From Rhizophlyctis rosea (taxonomy: Eukaryota > Chytridiomycota > Chytridiomycetes > Rhizophlyctidales > Rhizophlyctidaceae): a stretch of DNA of 64,000 bases. The stretch spans positions 120,927-184,926 of the forward strand of contig JADGJC010000051.1 in the NCBI GenBank assembly GCA_027596075.1, given 5' to 3'. The notes beneath the pieces are model-generated. The model did no database searches. It was given only the letters and a program-made list of their open reading frames with translations, and had not been told where the DNA came from. Made by a program: the position numbers and the translations under genes. Within the stretch, counting starts at the first letter, position 1; the number at the start of each line of letters is the position of its first letter. Shown here in pieces: positions 44,354 through 55,543 of the stretch.

Positions 44354-47300
44354 CTACCCGACCTCCTCAACCCCCCTCAGAAACCCCTGCAAATCCCTAC
44401 ACCTCATCCTAACATCAAACCGTCCATCCCACCCTTCCTCTCTTTCCCCCGCACCACCTCCCTCAACCGCCCCCCTCACAAACCGCACCAAAAACTCCAA
44501 GGACACATCCTCCTGCACAATCACCCGATTATTCTCATCCTCATGTATAGCAACCACAAGTGTCGGGAGGAGAATAGTTTGCAACCTGCGACCAATGTGT
44601 CAGTCATTGGCAAGGTAAGTTATTCTCAATACGAGTAATGAAAATCAGCACCACCACATACCTCGGCTCAACAAAATATCCAAACGGCAACCCACAAAGC
44701 AACTTCAAAAGCACCGGTCCAGGTCCAAACCTCAACATCTCCCGTCCCCTCGGTTCGTCGATACACATGTAGCCCAACAACAACACCAACTCCGCTAACA
44801 ACGTATCCAAAAGGTGGGGTTCGTTGTCGGAGTCAGGTGTTGGCAAGAAACGTGAGCGCGAAGGGTAATAGTCGACACAAGAAATCGAACTAGGACTCCT
44901 CGCAAACCAATACTTGACCCAAAAAGTACACAAATGGAAAAACTCCGATTGCATGCCTTCTTCCATCAATATTCCCTGGTCAACATTCGAGAAAAAAACG
45001 AGTGGGTTCAGCCGACGTTCACTTTCATCACTCAAACCCCCCCAAAAAAACGCCCAACCCAAAAACCACCCAAAAACCCACCTGCACCAACCCCAACTCA
45101 ACCCAACAAACGTTCCCCAAAACCCTCAAAACCCCAACCGTCAACCTCACCACCCGTTCATCAACCTCCTCAACACCTACATCGCCCCCCGTCGCCCCTT
45201 TATAAAATATAATCGAATCAAGCATCGTCACTAAGCCCACCAAATCCCCCCGGAACGCCTCACAAAGCAGGGATTTCCGCACGCTGGGTGGTGTGGGGTG
45301 CCAGATGGGGAGGGTGGATCTGTGGGGAGAGTTAGTGAGAGAAGGAGAGGAGGGGGAATGGGGACACACGTACTGGGTGTTGGTGGACGTCACGGCTTCG
45401 AGTAGTTCGGCGGAAAGGAGAAGGAACCGATGTAGTTGGGATGTTTCGGCTATGGGACCGTGAACTACTCTCATGAATTCGCGTAGGCGGTCGATGATGC
45501 CGATCAGGAGGAGATAGCTAAACAGCGCGTTCGGGAAACATGGAAGCACATATTAGCATTCAACGAAAAGGAGAACGACCTCACCCACAAACCATTAACA
45601 CCCCGCACACCCCTGATAAAAGCCCGCAATACTCACATAACACCCTCCCCCCTCATCCTCCCAACACCCCCACCTTTAACCTCCTCAACACCCCCCCTAA
45701 ACCACCCCACCAAAACCCTCATCAACCCCCCCGCAGCCCTCAACCACCCTTCCTCCCCAACCCTTGGCGTACACATCCCCAAAACCCTCCCCAAACACCC
45801 AACAACATCCACGAAATACAGCGACGGATGCAAAATGAAATACGATAGCGTCGAGGGACGAGAAATGATGGTGTGCATAATCGAGGAGGCGAGGTCGATG
45901 GATCTGTGCGTGTGGTGTGTTCCGCGGTTGGGAAGTGTGTCAAAGAATGAGCAGATGTCACACAGCAAACCAAAACCCTCACTTCAAAAACCACAAAAAC
46001 CCACCTAGAACTCAACACAACCCTCCCCCCACCATCAACACACCCCACAGCCTTCACCAACCCCTCACACAACCCCCCCTGCACAACCACACTCAAATAC
46101 CCCACCACCTCCCCGCCCCCGCCCAAAATCACCTCCTCCAGATCCCTCGCCCTCCCCTCCCACCCACTCACCAACTCCCCACCCTCCCTCCCCTCCGCAA
46201 CAACACTACCCAAAAGCGGCACCACGCGCGAAACTTTCTGCCGCAGGCGTTTAGATAGCGTGGTGGATTTCTCGGGCGCGGGGAGGGAGATGTAATGGAA
46301 GTCGTCGGAAGAGGCTGTGGACATGTTCTGAATGGATGGGGGCAGATGGAAAGGGTTAGGCTATGACGGTGGGAAAGGGGTAATTGTACAATAGGATTTG
46401 TTACCTTTCGATGTTTTTTGAGCCTCTTCTTCAATGTTTTGTCAAGAGGTGGGCTAGATGGCGGGGCTGGGTGACAGACGCAGAAGATGAAAAAAATTTC
46501 ATCCTTGCTCCCGCGGATTGCCGCGAACGCAAAAACCATACACAAACAAATACTCACCACCGCTATCACCAACACCCCACTTCAAAGGCGTCGGACTCGC
46601 CCTCCCAAATCCACCACCAACACCACCCTCCACCCCCACCTCATGCCGCTCATGCAAATGCTCTCCACCCTCCCCAGGGCTCACCTCAGCCTGACAAACC
46701 AAACAAGCACTCTCCCCACCACCAGCACTCCCCACCCCATCACCATTTCCCCACCCAAACGGACTCCCCCTCTCCGGCGTAGTCCCCGCACTCGCCCCCC
46801 GCGCAGCATGCACCCTACTCGCCACCATCTTCGCATTCTGGTTCGCCGCCGCCGCGCGTTCCTTGACGGCCCGCATCTGCTCGTCTTTTCGTTGAGATGA
46901 TTTTAGGAGTTTGGTTTCGAGTTCGCGGCGCTGGGTGTGGGGAATGTTGAGGAACGCAAGGTTGTCAGAAAGGTTTGAGAGATACATTAAGTATGAATAT
47001 AGAAAATGCGCATACCATTTCGTCCTCCTCCGCCTGCCGAGTGTTCTTCAATGCTTCCAACCTCCTAGCCTACAAAGCCACAATTGTCAGAAACTCAAAC
47101 ATCATTGCACCTCCCCTCCCAACCCCAACTCATGACCCAACACAACGCACCTTCTCTTCCTCCTTCTCCCTCCCAACCCGTTCCCTCTCCCTCCTCTCAT
47201 CCTCCCTCTTCCTCTCAGCCTCCTTCATCCTCTCCTCATCCCTCTTGACCCTTTCAGCCCTCGCAGCCTCCTGAAGCCTTCTCCGTTCCGTAGCAGCCTC

Positions 47301-49380
47301 CTGCATCGCCGCGCTCTCCTCGCTCTTCCTTATCCGCTCAAGTTCCAGGTGCGTCAGGCGGAGAGCAAAGTCCCGGAATCGTTGGCGTGTGTCGAGGCGT
47401 TTGTTTTCCACGCTGGGGATTTTAGGGGTGTGAGGGTGGTGTGAGGATGAGAGGCGAGTTGGGAGAGTTTGAAGCATACCTAAAATTTTGAATGAAGGAT
47501 ATCTCGTCAACTTTCTTTTCCTCATCCTTGGCTCGGTCTTGTATTGCGCGTAAATGCATTTCTCGTTTCTACAAAAAACCGTGACGTCAGGGTTCTGAAT
47601 CGGCCATCTTCATCACATCCCCCGGCATATTTCTCGAACATAAAAATAAACAAACTCGCACCTTCTCCGCCCGCGCCTGCTTTTCCTCCAAACTGACTTT
47701 CAGCGAGTTCAACTGCTCCAATTCGCTTCGTTCTTTCCTCTCACGAGCGGCGTGGAACTGTACAGATTAGGGAGGAACTGTCAGCTCCCGGGGTATATTT
47801 GATGCCTAAGAGAATATTGCTTGTAAGAGCATTACCTTCTCGGCATTAGATTTCAACTTCTCGGCTTTACTTTGCTGCAAGCTCGCGCGAAGTTCTCGTG
47901 CTTTTGCCTGCATGCGTGTTCTACTTCAATTCTCAACCCGCGATGAGAATCAAGTACAACGAGGATCCCCACCTGCTTCAGTTCCCAGCTTTCCGGACTG
48001 GGCGTCTTGCGCGATATTGGTGGCGACATCAATCGAACGGGACTTCGCTCCATCGTCCTCCTGCCAAATCTCGATAAGCACACCCACACTCAAATACCTC
48101 CCTTCCCATCCCACTCTCTTACATCGCCGGCGACCTAAAGAGTGGCTTCGGAGCATCCAACCCTTTCCCAAACTCCGATTCCGCTGCCTGCGCAATCTTG
48201 CTACCCGCTTCCGCATCTTCCTCCACATCGTCATTTGCAAATGTCGCGTCTGTGTCGGAGTATTGGGATGCTGAGTGGTGGTCGGTGGGGAGGAGGAGGT
48301 CGGGACTGGTTGGTGTCGGCGGGATTTCGGGTTTTAGGGATGGTTTCTGTGATGTTGTGCCATGCTCGTTTATCTGAGAGTATTGCTGTCAGATCCAGTG
48401 GTCGTACTATACATGTTGAAGCCCGTCCTTACTCTGTCGAATTGATGTGTCCAATCTGTTAATATTGACTTGGTCCGATTCCGCAATCCGTCATTGGTGC
48501 CCAGTTTACACATGCGATGTATTTCCTCCAGTGTCCTGTACGAGAGTGAATCAAATGCGATTTGATGACACGCTGATGCACGTCGCACATACCGAATGAG
48601 AATGTCGAGCGCAAAATCTCCTTGCGCATGCTGATAGGCCGTCTCTTTTACCTGTATTCAAACTCAAATTAGCGCTCTTCTCAACAGCAAGGTTCCTACA
48701 GAAGTCAATGGACCTTTGATGTCGCAGGCTTGTCGTTCAACAAGGAAGAAGGCTTTATTAGCACGTCGCTGTATGTCTTTCTCAGCTGAACAGGGGGCTT
48801 CGGTCGGTCGCGTTCACTTGACGCATATCCATCGGATTCTTTGAAGGGTATCTTCTCCGCCGGTTTGGTGAGCGTCTGAACATGTGAGCCCTTCGTCGAC
48901 TGTTTGCTGCTCGGTGTGGTTACCTCTCGCATAGCCTTCAACGGGGAAGTGTCGGATACATGACTCTGATTAGCGCTCGGACCCTTCGTGACAAAAGTAT
49001 TCCCAGTACGGTTGATTGATTTTGTTTGAGTATTCGCTCTGTTTGCAGTTTGGTTTCTCGGAGGTTTTGCGTGCGGTGGAGGGCCAGCACTTCGGAATGG
49101 TTGGTGACTTTGCTGCGTTTTGGACTGCCGTGTCTTTCTGCCCGTTACCGTTTGCCAACCCTCGTCATGTACTGGTATTGCAAATTTGACGAGGTTGCGC
49201 GCGTCTCTTCCTTCGGAGTTCAGGTATGCTTTGATCCTAAATATAGAGCACGAAGCCAATTTTTCAGCACACGTTCGCACATGTGGCAGCGTGACTTTGA
49301 GCTTACTCTCCGAGATCGTCGTCGAGTGAGTTCAAGGACGAGCTAGCCACATCAAGAGCCTCCAAGGATTGTACTAGCAT
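44354..49380 (-). CDS. SCAPER: SCAPER homologue (S-phase cyclin A-associated protein in the ER)
   Basis: Large, multi-exon gene. The start at 49380 and first exons 49380-49307, 49236-48714, 48651-48593, 48535-48433 and 48373-48123 were traced base by base; the rest were traced by motif continuity. The N-terminal signature GRDARNLVKFAIPV matches animal SCAPER (GRTARNLIAWSVP). A helical region (ETAYQHAQGDFALDILIRTL) follows, then PISRKTPSPESWELKQ and a long charged coiled coil (about 47.9-46.9 kb). A C2H2-like finger CLVCQ...HLHERH lies at about 46.65 kb. The conserved C-terminal block has IIDRLREFMRVVHGPI, LLCGLPFGYFVEPR and LQTILLPTLVVAIHEDENNR. In animals the protein links to ER, cyclin A and primary cilia. 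The last exon (stop at 44354) is less certain. Confidence 0.85.
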
Positions 49381-49913
49381 TGGTTTTTAAGTTTTCCCAC
49401 ACACAGGTCGATTTGAAAGGAAGGTCTACTTTGGAGGTGCTCAGGTTACAGTTGATTCCATTGTTTTACCACCTCTGCTCGCACTTACTAGGGTTCACTC
49501 GTATGTGTGTGGGTTCAGGCCTGCAGAGTGTTTAACACATATACCGTGAGTGTGGGCTCCAAGGCATGCGTCGTCGAGTATTTACAGTCCAGAATGAGCA
49601 GAGTGCAGTATGGGAAGAAGAGGAGGAAGGAGAACAACACAAGCAACGCCCGCCACAACTCACGCATGTCACACAAGGAGACCCGTGGTGTGGCACAGGG
49701 TTGTTCGGACACTTTCATTATCTGTGCCACATTATAGGGGGTTGTTTACACTGCTCAAAAATAGCCACCTACCTACAAGATTGCAGTCCTCCCCTATTCT
49801 CCCTCTGAACAGTTGGACAGGTTCTTCATGACCAACGCATTGTATATACTCATTTCGGGCAGTGACAAGGCGGTATGCACCTGAATGAGTGCAATGCACA
49901 CACACTTGCTAAT
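49381..49913. other. Intergenic upstream of SCAPER and 5S-like element
   Basis: About 530 bp. Should hold the SCAPER promoter. No other gene seen. Confidence 0.45.
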
Positions 49914-50018
49914 ATCTACGGCCACACACACCAGAAAGCACCGGATCCCGTCTGATCTCCGAAGTTAAGCTGGTGATACTGTGGTGGGGGACCACACGGG
50001 AATACTGCGTGCTGTAGT
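49914..50018 (+). rRNA. 5S rRNA-like gene, shortened (probable pseudogene or variant)
   Basis: Starts ATCTACGGCCACACACACC and ends GGGAATACTGCGTGCTGTAGT followed by a six-T Pol III terminator. Conserved 5S features present: AGCACCGGATCCCGTCTGATC, CTCCGAAGTTAAGC (A-box region), GGTGGGGGACCAC.CGGGAATAC (C-box region), and a closing helix pairing CTACGGC with GCTGTAG. The total is about 105 nt, not about 118-120: roughly 14 nt are missing between AAGCTGGTG and TACTGTGGTGGGGG, where the intermediate element and part of an arm should be. Decayed copies of its 3' half follow. A functional shortened 5S is unlikely. Confidence 0.7.
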
Positions 50019-50160
50019 TTTTTGCATTCAATACTGCGTGCTGTAGTATTTCCATTTTGGCGGGAACCAAAAGGCAATATTGTGCTGTGGTTTTTGGATG
50101 ATGACGCAGTCGGTATTGTGGTGGGGGACCACACCGGATGCTGCGTGCCCTAATCTTTTG
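50019..50160 (+). repeat. Decayed partial copies of the 5S 3' half
   Basis: After the terminator, AATACTGCGTGCTGTAG recurs at about 50029-50046, then a diverged copy (CAATATTGTGCTGTGG, about 50073-50088), then a longer block TATTGTGGTGGGGGACCAC with TGCTGCGTGCCCTAATCTTTT at about 50113-50158. Each resembles the C-box region to the terminator of 5S. The pattern fits tandem duplication of the 3' half followed by decay. Confidence 0.7.
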
Positions 50161-53100
50161 GGTCATGCCGACTTTACCGTAGATAATTTTTCTGAATGGC
50201 GCCACGTGATGGGACCACGACACAGTTCACGTTATCTTTTGCACAAGAAAAAAGCATGGGTTTCTTCATCTTCAGGCTACAGCAGTGCGTTGCGGATTAT
50301 TTCATGGTCAGCAACCATCGTGTCGGCCGGTCGCTATGACTCGGGAGTTGTCAGAATACACAAGGCCTCAATGTGAATATACCAAATCATATAGTGGAAT
50401 CTCTTTGTGTATGCCCATCCCGTCTTCACGAGGGACAGCGGGGACGGAGAAGTATACAAAAAGGAGTAACTCTGCCCACAGGGAGTGAGTTATAGCACAA
50501 TTATCATGCCTCCGTTTCGATTTCTTCTCCCGCCATCTACGCAAAAACACACGATGTCAAGGAATACATGAATATCAGTCGATCGCTCAAAGTGCCCTGT
50601 TCCTGACTGATTGATCCAGCAAGTTCTTTGAAATCGAACGGATGGAAGGGTGACAGCAGTGTGCGTCACACTCAACAACATCTGACCCCAATCCGTGCGA
50701 TCTGCGTCCGAGGTGGATCAGATTGCGCTGTTCGGCAAGTGACAAAATAAATGATGTCTCTCCCAGCACGCCAGCCCTACCAGCGATGCAGCGTCGTGTA
50801 GCATTCCAAAGATCCAATGCGCCGTACCCGTCCAATGTGGTCAAGGCACTCATGCCACATGTATCGCGTGAAAAACCTCTTGTATCCCAGAACCACTGGA
50901 ACCACGTAAGAGAATACTGACGTGGTGCACAGGTGTCAACAGGCGCCTTCATCAGCGAATGCAATTGTTCAGCTCTGCGCCCAACAGCAGGTAACACAGG
51001 TAGTTATCGTTTCCGCATGATGAAGATGTTCACCATCCGACATTTTGCCATTTTCGTGTAAATTTGTGGTCTGACACTGGCAGGGTACACAGCATGCCAA
51101 TAGGTCGGATGATGAACCGTTCCGTGGAATGAAGAGAAGGCACTAGGTTAGGACAGAGCTAATCGTACAAAGCGAAATGTTTGCCTGCACAAAGGAAGCC
51201 GAACTGCCGAGGTCGGTTGCCTTCGCCCGTACCTGCGCATCCGCAGCTCGCCACTTACTCGCAGCACATATAGAATACCACAGCACCTGACCAGATAATT
51301 GAAAACGAGCCTCACAGAGTCCGGAATAGGTACATCGGCTAACTTCGGCTCACATCCCATCAATACAAAAGACGTCGGACCCACCAGGCTGAAAGACTGC
51401 CCATCCGACGAATAGGTGTCGAAAATCCTGGCGACAATCTTTTTGGCACACGACGACTTCAGTGAAAAGATCACAACCGTCAAGGCACGTAATGACACTG
51501 GGAAGATCGTGATTGTATTAAACGCTGCAAGTGCACAATATCTGAAATTCCTACCCATACTACATTGTTGGTCGTCTCCATACATATCCTGCTTGTGCAC
51601 GGTTTTTTTTGCTGTGCAAGAAGACTCACGATCCGAAATCATCATATTGCAGCAAGAAAAGATTCCATCTGTGTCGTGTCCTCTGACCATGCAAAAAGAA
51701 TGGAATATTTCAACCTGCTATTCTCGGTCCCACTTCCAATATGCCCAGGCTGCCATATACGTCAACGCCTCACTAGTGCAGAGTGGCTGTCACATATCCA
51801 ACATCTGACTGCCTTCTGGGAACCGGCCAAGGATTGACATGGCACTGGTGTAGCGGCTGCGCTGGTCCAGCATAGTTGGAGAGCGGTGGATTGGATGGTA
51901 CTAGTGAGTGGTTCCCAGAAGGCCCTGCCATCCAGATATGATGATTACGATCCAAAACGCTCAAAAAAGAAGCTGTTGCAGATATAGAAGATGCGATGCT
52001 GTCGTAAGGCCTTGAAGTCACCTAGTCACCAAGTGTTCTAAGTTCAAGCAGCACCACCAAGTTAAGCGAAGCCGTTTGTTGATGCCAATTCGCAGTTATC
52101 AAACAACTGAGCAGCTCCCAGCTGGTAAGGTACTATGCATATCGCTGGGGATTGAAAGTGGGTCGATGGTCCCCGCAATGGGCTGAAATTGACAACGAAG
52201 GTCGTTTGAGGCCGAACCATGTGCAGTATGTGCGCTGTGCAGGAGCAGAGGACGTTGGCTGCTCCTGCTGCCTAAACGGGAGCGAAAAAGCATAATGTTG
52301 ATCATGCACATCACGGTCGGTGGTTTGAAGCATCTCCCTTCCCCGGCTCCACCATGACTGGCACAAAATATTGCAAGAGATAGAGTAGATAGCTAAGCAA
52401 TCATCCGTCTCATTGCACAATGAATGAGCACATTGGGCCTGCTGCAAATGCGTTCTCTTGGTTGACTGCCATATTTTGAGAAGCAGACAAAAGGAAGTCC
52501 GTCGCGCAAAACGATCTATGCTGAGATACCGGATTGAACCCTACTGTATACTGAAAGCGTGCTTACACCAGTTACTCTGGCCAGAGATTTTTGGTATGAC
52601 CCATAGTGCAACTTGGTACATATGGTTACAGTGCAAAAAGGAAGTTCACCATGGCACGGTATCCAACCAAGCCCCACTCAGAGCAAAGAATTCGTCTCTC
52701 AATGTCGTCAATGTAAAGTTGCATCGAGGTTGACAATGTTTAAATAGCCGGTGCAATCGTGTCAGACTTTGATCGCTACAAAAAAAGGTTATGCGCAATG
52801 AATTTTGCCGAAAAGATGTAACGCCCTTGAGTCGGTAGACCTCGGCTGCGAGTGTATAAGACCAATCCACACATATTTCAGACTCATGTGAAGATCATGT
52901 TTACGCATTATGGGCAACTTGCAGCATCTCACGAAGGACAGTGATGGTTGAAAAAAAAAGAGATACGACGATCATTGGGTACAACAGCATCAGCATTCAC
53001 TAAGGACCGTTTGTCAATGCATCATTTCAAAATTCATTCTGTCAAATCATCACATCGCAATGCAGAACTACGAGCAGGGAAAATGGATATCCATGAATGG

Positions 53101-55543
53101 CTGTTTCCGCCTCAATGTTTCAGTCAAGATTGACCATTTGACCAACACTTCAATGTAACTAAACATGAGTATCGCCATCGAAAGCGGCACATGCCTTGCT
53201 TCCATTTGATGAGACATTGACACGCAAAAAAGACTCTGACCCACGGAATCAGTATATGACTCGGGACGGATGAACCCCAGGTTTGCGGCCAACGACAAAG
53301 AAAGCATGATCAATGAACTTCAATGTGCGAGTTGAATAACAGCACGGCTTGAGCAGCTCATACCACTGGCGCTGAATGTTGATGCGCTTTGCGGGCGACA
53401 AGCTGCAATCGGTTGTATTTTCAGCCTTCAGTCACTGTTTCTCTTTTGACTCAAGGACCCTGAAACGCGTCGAAAACACAACTGTTCGAAATGTCAAGCG
53501 GGTAGATCAAGGTCAGAATGTTTTACGGAACAGATCTTTTTGCTCATCGAGTGGTGATCTGAAGTCCTTCATAGTAGAGCCAAGCATGTTATAATAATTG
53601 AGAGTGTTGAACGAAATCGAACTTAGCATGAGAATGTAATTGTGTACGCCCACTGAATTTCGGATCACTGCCACTTTTTGCAGCGCTTGACAAATCTGAT
53701 TCCATGTTCTTATACTTTTTCGCATTACTTTGTGAATGTCCGAGAGGTGGCAGACTGATGTTAGATTCCCTACCAAAAATTCTTCAATAGGCGACATCAG
53801 TGCTCTTCCAATACGATGACATAGTACCATCAACAGCAGCGTTAGGAAAGTCAACAAGGGCTGAAGCAGACCAGCATGCTCGTTCGTGTGTTGATATGCA
53901 GCAAAAGGGAATCATACATTCTGCATCTCTGCCTATTCAGGTGTACGTCAACCGCACATTGTCCATGTCCTGATGACCGTGGCAAACATGGCAGATGACC
54001 CGAACACATCTCTAAATTCACTGGATGAGAAAGATATCCTTGCTATTATCGGAAATACTCACAATAGAGTGGCGACCGGCTGGTCAGGTGTGCCTGTGTG
54101 CATTTCGACAGAAAGGGCTTTGGATGGCAATATGTCTGAGTTCTGGAGGAGTACCTATGTTCCAATCCAACTCAGTCCAAGACCTTCCCAAAATGGATGT
54201 ATATATCGTCACACACAGAGCGTTTCGCATTTGAACTTCCTGTCGTATCAGTATGGTCATCAGCAAAAACTGAATCTTCGAGACCTTCCCCTCTGGAAAG
54301 TTCGATACAGCAAAGTTTTCACACCCTTTTTTTTCAATCGTGATCTTCTCGTTTACGAACATTTGCTTTAAGAGGTTGGTGGCAGGTAAGTGCCGGGCAG
54401 AGCAATCAAGACTTACCGACGTCCAAAATCAAATGTTTGGCATTCTTATGCTAGTGGTCTTTGAAGCTAGCCGAGGAATGCCTGTAGTTCGAGAACGGTT
54501 TCTTTTTCAAGCGAAGTACCATATGCAACAGGACTTGCTCAACCATTGGGAGCTATTGGGGGGTTACAGCAGCGCCAATGGACCCCGAAACGCGTCAAAT
54601 GTAAACAGGGCGGCTGCAAAAAGTTTCCGATGATTTGCAGGCACAAATTCACTGCGGAGTACTCGGCAGACTGTTTCGATGCTGCTGCTTTGATTCCCAA
54701 ACAGCACGATGTTCGCAAAATCTCGCTTGCTCAAGCTCATCGCTCGTTGATCAACACAAAAAGTGAGAGCACGGCAATTGGAGACGACCTACGGGAGGAT
54801 GCAATGAATGCGATCTGACGCCTCCATACCGCGAGTCGCTACTTGATTCATCGTCGCGGTCGCTATTCTGCTTCTTGCGTTTGTTCCATTTTGCATTTGA
54901 ATCCCACGGCGCGGAGGGGTATATTGCATGTGTATCCTCACAAATCAGAAACTCGGAAGTGTGTCATAATATAGCTTGGATAAATTAACATCACTTATTG
55001 CAACGACCAAAAAGCAAGGGAGTGATATCGTCGAGATGAATGGCATGCATTTTTGCACTTCAGATTTGCTAAGGCGAGCAGCATTTGGGATACCACTGAC
55101 ATAGTAGTTCTGCAATTTCAATTTGTATTCGTATGAAAAGCGACAATATATTTACAAAAGTTTCTCTCCCCATCATACTTTCCGATTACGCACCCAGCGT
55201 CATATCCTTCCATACAACAACCCCCCTCACACACTTTTGCACTGCTGGCCAAAGCGTCACCAATCCCGTCCCCACAGCAACCACAACCCAGCATGTCGCC
55301 CAGTACGGCGTCGGGCAAGCCCCGCTCAGGCGGAAGAGGACAAAAGGAAGAAGTCTAAGGGATCAAGAAAAGTAGAATGAGAATGTGGCAAGCGTTGGGC
55401 GCACAATTGTTGAAAACATACACAAAGAATAAGACAATATCCAGATTGACCTTTGTCATTTGGAGATGTTGGTATGTGGCTAGATAGTAGGGGGATTGAT
55501 GTCAGGATGGAAGAAGCCAAGACAGTGTTGACATAATTGTCAG
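50161..55543. other. Gene desert
   Basis: About 5.4 kb. AT-richer than genes. The longest frame (51148-51690, minus, 180 codons with ATG) has no motif and is within what chance gives over this much sequence. A 14-bp inverted repeat (GCCTTCTGGGAACC) occurs at 51811-51824 and 51910-51923. No RNA genes or transposase motifs recognised. Confidence 0.5.
51811..51923. repeat. 14-bp perfect inverted repeat, 85-bp loop
   Basis: GCCTTCTGGGAACC at 51811-51824 is repeated in reverse complement at 51910-51923. The pairing does not extend beyond the 14 bp on either side. It could be chance, a small hairpin-derived element or a regulatory palindrome. Confidence 0.7.

Noticed and set aside
51148..51690. 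180-codon minus-strand ORF as a gene
   Set aside because: No motif, no splice partners and no signal peptide; one frame of this length is expected by chance over this much non-coding sequence.
52040..52075. Second 5S-like fragment (contains CACCAAGTTAAGCG)
   Set aside because: Only about 14 bases resemble the 5S A-box; flanks do not match.
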